64,000 nucleotides of DNA from contig CAKUSP010000010.1 of NCBI GenBank assembly GCA_934680015.1, positions 1-64,000 of the forward strand, written 5' to 3'. A model generated the notes under the pieces. It was not told where the DNA came from. It did not search any database and worked only from the letters and a program-made list of their open reading frames with translations. Positions 58,914 through 64,000 of this stretch are shown here, in pieces. The DNA comes from an uncultured Bacteroidales bacterium. Lineage in GTDB: Bacteria; Bacteroidota; Bacteroidia; Bacteroidales; UBA932. The translations under genes and the position numbers were made by a program. Position 1 is the stretch's first letter. Each line of letters opens with the position of its first letter.

Positions 58914-61900
58914 TTAAAATTTAAGCTCTAAACCACCGAGTACCTGAAGAGTATTTCCAGGTATACCAATGGTTAAGTTAGAATCCACCTCTGGATCAAT
59001 ACCGGAATATTTAGTAAAAGTAAGGAGGTTACGACCTGTAACTGTGAGCATTATACTCTTAAATACTTTCTGATTCTTAAGCCAACTCTGCGGTACGGAA
59101 TACCCTACAACTAAAGATTTTAATCTCAAGAAAGACGCATCTTCAAGCATATGAGTATCAAACTGCATTGCATAACCTTTACTCCAGTCCGGATATTTTG
59201 CATTCGTATTATACGGGGTCCAGAAATCAGATACATCCTTTATCTGATTCTTTCCAACATTTTCAACTGGATTAGCATAGAAATAAGCATCATTATTATA
59301 TAGATACTTTCCTAATACATAAGCAAAATCTGCTCTTACTTGAAGATTCTTATATCGCCCGGTAAACCCGAAACCACCATTTATAGGCTCATTACGACGA
59401 ATTCCTGTATTCTGAGTAAGACTTTCCTCATTATAAGTTTTAGTTACACGATTAGGATCTTTTGTAGTAACATCCTTAAGAATAGTAACCTCTTGTGTCT
59501 CTTTACCTGTAACTGGATCCACTACTGTCTTAGTCTCTTCCGCAGGCAAGTACCACATAGGAGCGCCATCCTCTGGATCGACACCAGCATAGATAGGCCC
59601 ATAATAATATACTGGACTTCCAACGAGATAAGCCACAAAAGTATTAGCTATCTCCCACCTATTCAAACCATTGAACAGCTGCGTAATTTTTTCATTATTA
59701 TATGCAAATGTAGCACGTGCACTCAAAGAAGCATCTCTCGTATTGAGAATATCCACATTTATACTAAGATCTATACCATTATTACGCAATGCTCCAACAT
59801 TAGCCATAACTGAAGTAAAACCAGTAGTATATGGCTGAGGTACAGACATAAGCATATCAGTAGTGCGACGATCATAATATGATAAATTCACATCCACCTT
59901 ATCTAATAGCCTCGTATCTACACCAATAGTGAACAAAGACTGATTTTCCCACGTAATATCCTCATTACTTGGACTTGACAAATATATACCATTAGCTCCA
60001 TTATAGGCGGTAGATAACTTTGAAATAGTTCCAAGATGAGTATAGTTACCCACATTAGCATTACCCTGAGTACCATAACTTGCCTTAAGATTAAGCCTAT
60101 TTATCCACGAGACATTGTCCTTTAAGAAATCCTCATTATAAGCTTTCCACATTAATCCTGCAGCCCAGAAGGTTCCATTTTGATTATTTTTACCAAAACG
60201 AGAAGAGGCATCATTACGTATTGTAAAATCTAAGAAATACTTATCTGCGTGACTATAATCAGCATGCGCAAAGAAAGACAAGAACCTGTACTGACTCAAA
60301 TTCTGAATCACTTGTCTTGTATCTACTGTCGTATTATTTAACGACAGATAACGATCATCAGTCAATCCGCTACCGAATGCCGCCATACTCTTATACCCAT
60401 AGTCCACAAATTCATGACCTAAAAGCAGGCTTAAATCATCCTTATTATCATTAAAAAATAATTTATATTCCAAAGTATTATTGACAGTAGTCTTTGCCGC
60501 ATAGTACGCGCTCTTTTGAACCATACCAGAAGAACCAATTTGCGAAGACGGCGTCAAATATCTGTCCATAAACTGAACATATGCATCTGTTCCTACCCTA
60601 GCGGTATATATAAGGTTCTTCATAGGTTCTATTTCAGCAAAAGCAGATGCTATAGCACGATAAGTAGTGTACTTATTTACATAATTTTCAGTATAAAAAT
60701 ACTGATCATACAAGCCGTTAGGATACTTGCCATCTTCCCCTACAACTGGTGGGATCAAAGGGTTGATCATATAAGACAAGCCTCCAGAAGTATATGCTGC
60801 GCCTTCATCCGAATTTCCCCAGTTCTCATTAGCCATATCCTGCGAAACAGAACCATTCACATTAACTCCAACCTTTAACCAATCCTTAGGACGAGCTTGA
60901 AGATTCGAGCGCATCGTGTATCTATCGTAAAAATTACCTATAGTATTTCCATCCTGATGGAACTGCGAAGCTGCTATCAAATAAGCAGTTTTATCACTAC
61001 CACCTTCGATAGTAATATCATTCTGATACTGAGGATTATTAAGTCTCTGGAAATATTTGTACCACTTAGTATCGGCATCGTATCCAAGATCTGTATAAGT
61101 CTTTTTTATACTTTCTTCAGTCATAAGACCTGAACGAATCCAGAAGTCTTTGAGCTCTGGGCCGGTCATCATGTTCTTATAGAACTGCTCATTAGCCAAA
61201 GTCGATATACCATAGAGAGATGTTACTGTGATAGTAGCATCTGAATTATATGAACCAGCTTTTGTGGTAACCACTACTACACCATTTGCACCTTGCGAAC
61301 CATAGATAGAAGTAGCAGATGCATCTGAAAGGACTGTAATATTCAAAATATCATTAGGGTTCATGGCCATAACTGCCGAACTTGATGACTGAATACCATC
61401 TACTATAAACAGAGGTTCTGAAGAAGAAGACAAAGAACCTACACCATGAATTTTCATGGAAATGTTATTATCTCCAGCCACACCTCCAGTAGTAAGAACC
61501 TGCATACCAGCCACCTGTCCCTGAAGGAAATCTAGAGCTGATGGAGTAGGGGCATTCTTTACAGCGTCTGCCTTTACTGTAGTCACATTTCCTACTATAT
61601 TACCTACTTTTTTAGCCGAACCGTATCCTACAGATACAGCGCTTTCAAGCATAATCGCGTCATCCTTTAGAGCCACGTTAACAGTTTTCCTACCATCTAC
61701 CGGCACCTCAACTGTTTGGTATCCCATGGCAGAAAACACCAAAACGGCGTTCACTGGTACGCTAATTGAATAATTACCCAAATCATCCGTCATCGTACGG
61801 TTCATCGGGTTACCTTTTTCTAAAATGGCGACTCCTGGCACCTCAAAAGCAGTGCTTTCCTCCGTCACCACACCCGTAACCTTGATATTCTGTGCTGAAA

Positions 61901-61958
61901 CACAGATTTCACCAAGGAAAAGTACAAAGGTCATTAATAAAAGTCCGAATTTCTTCAT
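58914..61958 (-). CDS. SusC/RagA family TonB-dependent outer-membrane transporter (locus 3)
   Basis: A 1014-residue SusC-like protein: signal peptide, CarboxypepD_reg-like domain (VTGVVTEESTAFEVPGVAIL), plug (SVGYGSAKKVGN, TVLSDASATSIYGSQGANGV) and barrel ending VLGGLELKF. It heads an operon of six genes that ends at 51092. A textbook promoter lies 65 bases upstream. Confidence 0.95.
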   Translation of the reverse strand: MKKFGLLLMTFVLFLGEICVSAQNIKVTGVVTEESTAFEVPGVAILEKGNPMNRTMTDDLGNYSISVPVNAVLVFSAMGYQTVEVPVDGRKTVNVALKDDAIMLESAVSVGYGSAKKVGNIVGNVTTVKADAVKNAPTPSALDFLQGQVAGMQVLTTGGVAGDNNISMKIHGVGSLSSSSEPLFIVDGIQSSSSAVMAMNPNDILNITVLSDASATSIYGSQGANGVVVVTTKAGSYNSDATITVTSLYGISTLANEQFYKNMMTGPELKDFWIRSGLMTEESIKKTYTDLGYDADTKWYKYFQRLNNPQYQNDITIEGGSDKTAYLIAASQFHQDGNTIGNFYDRYTMRSNLQARPKDWLKVGVNVNGSVSQDMANENWGNSDEGAAYTSGGLSYMINPLIPPVVGEDGKYPNGLYDQYFYTENYVNKYTTYRAIASAFAEIEPMKNLIYTARVGTDAYVQFMDRYLTPSSQIGSSGMVQKSAYYAAKTTVNNTLEYKLFFNDNKDDLSLLLGHEFVDYGYKSMAAFGSGLTDDRYLSLNNTTVDTRQVIQNLSQYRFLSFFAHADYSHADKYFLDFTIRNDASSRFGKNNQNGTFWAAGLMWKAYNEDFLKDNVSWINRLNLKASYGTQGNANVGNYTHLGTISKLSTAYNGANGIYLSSPSNEDITWENQSLFTIGVDTRLLDKVDVNLSYYDRRTTDMLMSVPQPYTTGFTSVMANVGALRNNGIDLSINVDILNTRDASLSARATFAYNNEKITQLFNGLNRWEIANTFVAYLVGSPVYYYGPIYAGVDPEDGAPMWYLPAEETKTVVDPVTGKETQEVTILKDVTTKDPNRVTKTYNEESLTQNTGIRRNEPINGGFGFTGRYKNLQVRADFAYVLGKYLYNNDAYFYANPVENVGKNQIKDVSDFWTPYNTNAKYPDWSKGYAMQFDTHMLEDASFLRLKSLVVGYSVPQSWLKNQKVFKSIMLTVTGRNLLTFTKYSGIDPEVDSNLTIGIPGNTLQVLGGLELKF

Positions 61959-62022
61959 AAGCTTAGACTTTGTTTAATAATACACTATAATAACTACTCA
62001 TCTTTAATAAGTCGATTAAGGA

Positions 62023-62054
62023 CAAAACTAATCATTTATTTTATCAATTACAAA
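62023..62054 (-). promoter_or_regulatory. Promoter of locus 3 susC operon
   Basis: On the minus strand, TTTG (62054-62051), 20-base spacer, TAGTTTTG (62030-62023): an exact match to the Bacteroidetes consensus. The leader would be about 58 bases. Confidence 0.75.
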
Positions 62055-62116
62055 CTTTTAGATTGAAAAATATCGTTTACAAATGTACATAACAGCATTT
62101 TGCAAAACCATATCAC

Positions 62117-62161
62117 AAAATAAACCCTCATTTCACTTTATTAATGTAAGTAAAATGAGGG
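62117..62161 (-). terminator. Intrinsic terminator behind pnp
   Basis: On the minus strand, CCCTCATTTTACTT pairs with AAGTGAAATGAGGG (one G-U pair), followed by TTTATTTT. A second 12-bp A/T-rich hairpin (62172-62207) lies between it and pnp. Confidence 0.7.
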
Positions 62162-62225
62162 TGAAATTTTATAATTTCAAATAAAACCTTACTTCTATTT
62201 GAAATTACGAATTTTTAAAAATTTA

Positions 62226-64000
62226 TTAAAATATTTCTTCTTTCTTTTCGTCAAAGTTAGCTTCTAACGAAGCTTCTTTATGCTCTTTCTTAAAGGTGCG
62301 TTTTGGTCCACGTTCTACGCCTTCACGTCGTGCAGGTCTATCTCCATCACGGCGCGGCCCCCTAGAGTCTCCATCACGGCGCGGCCCCCTTTCAGGACGT
62401 GGACGACGCTCTGGCTCTACATAACCTTCAGGCTTTTCCGTAAGAGCTCGCATAGAAAGACGCATTTTTCCAGTTTTAGGATCTATTTCGAGAAGCTTCA
62501 CGTCCACTTCATCGCCCACCTTAAGGACATCCTCTACTTTATCTGTCTTGTTCCAAGCTATTTCACTTATATGAAGAAGACCTTCTTTCCCTGGAAGAAT
62601 CTCCACAAAAGCACCAAAATCGAGTATGCTTACGACTTTACCATGGTATGTTTTCCCCACTTCAGGAACTGCACAGATACCTTTTATCCAGTTAAGAGCC
62701 TTCTGCATAGCATCTTTATCATTAGAAGCAATATCAACTACGCCCTCTGTGCCACCTTCTGGAAGTGGTTCTTCTGTAATGGTAATAGTTGCTCCAGTCT
62801 CCTTCTGTATCTTCTGTATCGTCTCTCCACCCTTTCCGATAACAGCACCGATAAATTCTGCCGGGATACGAAGCTGCTCAATACGAGGGACAAATGGTTT
62901 ATAATCTGCACGTGGTTCGCTTATGGTCTTAAGCATCTCTCCCATAATGTAGAGACGTCCCTGGCGTGCCTGTTCGAGAGCTTTCTCGAGCACATCATAT
63001 GAAAGTCCATTTACCTTTATATCCATCTGGGTAGCAGTAACACCATCTTTAGTACCAGTTACCTTGAAGTCCATATCGCCTAAATGGTCCTCGTCCCCTA
63101 AAATATCGGTCAAGATTGCATAACGCTCATTAGGACATGACGCATCTGTGATAAGTCCCATAGCTACACCTGCAACAGGTTTTTTAATTTTCACACCGGC
63201 ATCCATAAGTGCAAGACATCCACCACATACCGATGCCATAGAAGAAGAACCATTAGATTCGAGAATATCCGAAACAACACGAATCGCATAAGGATTTTCA
63301 GGAGCAAGCGGAATAACAGGCTTAAGGGCGCGCATCGCTAGATTACCATGTCCTATCTCCCTACGCCCTACTCCGCGCTGGCTTTTCGCCTCACCCGTAG
63401 CGAATGGAGGGAAATTATAATGCAGGACGAACTGTTGATCATCTTGAATGAGAACTTCATCTGTCTCCTTCATATCCATCTTAGTGCCAAGGGTTACAGT
63501 AGCTAAAGACTGTGTTTCACCTCGCGTAAAGATAGCGCTTCCATGTACACATGGCAAGTAATCTACTTCGCACCATATTGGCCTGACCTCATCACAAACA
63601 CGGCCATCGAGCCGTATACCCTCATCAAGTATAAGATTACGCATTGCGTCTTTTTCCACATCGTGATAATATCTTTCGATAAGGAGAAGTTTCTGTGCAT
63701 AATCTTCTTTCTCTGCTTCATTAGTAGGCTCTGGGAGAGTAGCTATAAAATCATTCTTTATAGCCTCAAATCCCTCTGTTCTCTCCTGCTTAGGCTTTGC
63801 TGATTTAGCAAGTTCGTAGCATTTATTGTAGCAAAAATCTTTTACCGCTACCCTTAATGCTTCATCCTCTACATCGTGAGGATATTCTCTCTTATGAACG
63901 TCCGTTCCTAACTCGTGCATAAGTTCTTTTTGTACACGACAGTGCTTCTTTATCTCCTCGTGTGCAAACTTTATAGCATCAAGCATGGTTTTCTCACTAA
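62226..64000 (-). CDS. pnp: Polyribonucleotide nucleotidyltransferase (PNPase), N-terminus outside window
   Basis: The open frame continues to the right edge, so about 590 C-terminal residues are visible. The first apparent Met (63986) is internal (usual context [12 protein letters not shown]). Parts in order: linker helices, second RNase PH domain ([35 protein letters not shown]), KH domain ([20 protein letters not shown]) and S1 domain ([20 protein letters not shown]), then an Arg/Gly/Asp-rich tail. It degrades RNA by phosphorolysis. The tail contains a duplicated RGPRRDGD unit. Confidence 0.97.
   Translation of the reverse strand, partial: SEKTMLDAIKFAHEEIKKHCRVQKELMHELGTDVHKREYPHDVEDEALRVAVKDFCYNKCYELAKSAKPKQERTEGFEAIKNDFIATLPEPTNEAEKEDYAQKLLLIERYYHDVEKDAMRNLILDEGIRLDGRVCDEVRPIWCEVDYLPCVHGSAIFTRGETQSLATVTLGTKMDMKETDEVLIQDDQQFVLHYNFPPFATGEAKSQRGVGRREIGHGNLAMRALKPVIPLAPENPYAIRVVSDILESNGSSSMASVCGGCLALMDAGVKIKKPVAGVAMGLITDASCPNERYAILTDILGDEDHLGDMDFKVTGTKDGVTATQMDIKVNGLSYDVLEKALEQARQGRLYIMGEMLKTISEPRADYKPFVPRIEQLRIPAEFIGAVIGKGGETIQKIQKETGATITITEEPLPEGGTEGVVDIASNDKDAMQKALNWIKGICAVPEVGKTYHGKVVSILDFGAFVEILPGKEGLLHISEIAWNKTDKVEDVLKVGDEVDVKLLEIDPKTGKMRLSMRALTEKPEGYVEPERRPRPERGPRRDGDSRGPRRDGDRPARREGVERGPKRTFKKEHKEASLEANFDEKKEEIF
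62341..62390 (-). repeat. Tandem duplication in the pnp tail
   Basis: A 23-base unit recurs exactly at 62341-62363 and 62368-62390 (period 27). It codes for RGPRRDGD twice in the basic tail of PNPase. Length polymorphism between strains would be expected. Confidence 0.85.

Noticed and set aside
62280..63002. A 240-codon plus-strand open frame
   Set aside because: Antisense to pnp, whose KH and S1 domains are unmistakable.

Overview
The window looks like a chromosomal segment of a gut- or rumen-type member of Bacteroidales (phylum Bacteroidota). The signs are three SusC/SusD pairs, many lipoproteins with BACON or DUF5018-like domains, a PorV-type protein and a T9SS sorting domain, the Bacteroidetes gene order secY-map-infA-rpmJ-rpsM, and promoters of the TTTG-N19/21-TAnnTTTG type. 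I cannot name a genus from the sequence. No rRNA, tRNA, CRISPR array or insertion sequence was seen.

Layout. 1-7072 (minus): a cut-off small lipoprotein, a membrane-anchored unknown protein, and a 1971-residue RHS protein whose C-terminus carries a complete metzincin zinc site. 7170-19626: polysaccharide-utilisation-like locus 1 (susC, susD, two surface lipoproteins, two GHL10-type glycosidase lipoproteins), with a divergent phosphodiester glycosidase and a convergent multidomain glycerophosphodiester phosphodiesterase. 19577-22302: two divergent P-loop ATPases around a repeat-rich control region. 22344-24380: a decayed metallopeptidase lipoprotein gene. 24445-35087 (minus): locus 2, built from the same families as locus 1 (susC, susD, DUF5018-like lipoprotein, phosphodiester glycosidase, GHL10, BACON lipoprotein). 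35189-45705 (minus): ribosomal protein operon from rplP to rplQ including secY, map, infA, rpmJ and rpoA. It starts at rplP with its own promoter, and the usual upstream genes (rpsC, rplV and others) are absent. 45927-50988: smpB, miaA-pdxB, thiN and eno, with a two-copy noncoding repeat flanking miaA-pdxB. 51092-61958 (minus): locus 3, susC, susD, a Calx-beta-like lipoprotein, a subtilisin-like protease with a T9SS tail, a double-BACON lipoprotein and a PorV/PorQ-like protein. 62226-64000 (minus): pnp, cut by the window edge.

How the genes work together. Loci 1 and 2 combine SusCD uptake with phosphodiester glycosidases (DUF2233/NAGPA family), GHL10 proteins and a glycerophosphodiesterase, but no ordinary CAZyme, sulfatase or local regulator. 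The inference is a system for phosphodiester-linked or glycerol-phosphate-bearing glycans such as teichoic acids or phosphorylated capsules. Locus 3 pairs SusCD with a secreted protease and a T9SS-type outer-membrane protein, which suggests use of proteins or glycoproteins. The RHS gene resembles a polymorphic toxin, with the gene behind it as an immunity candidate.
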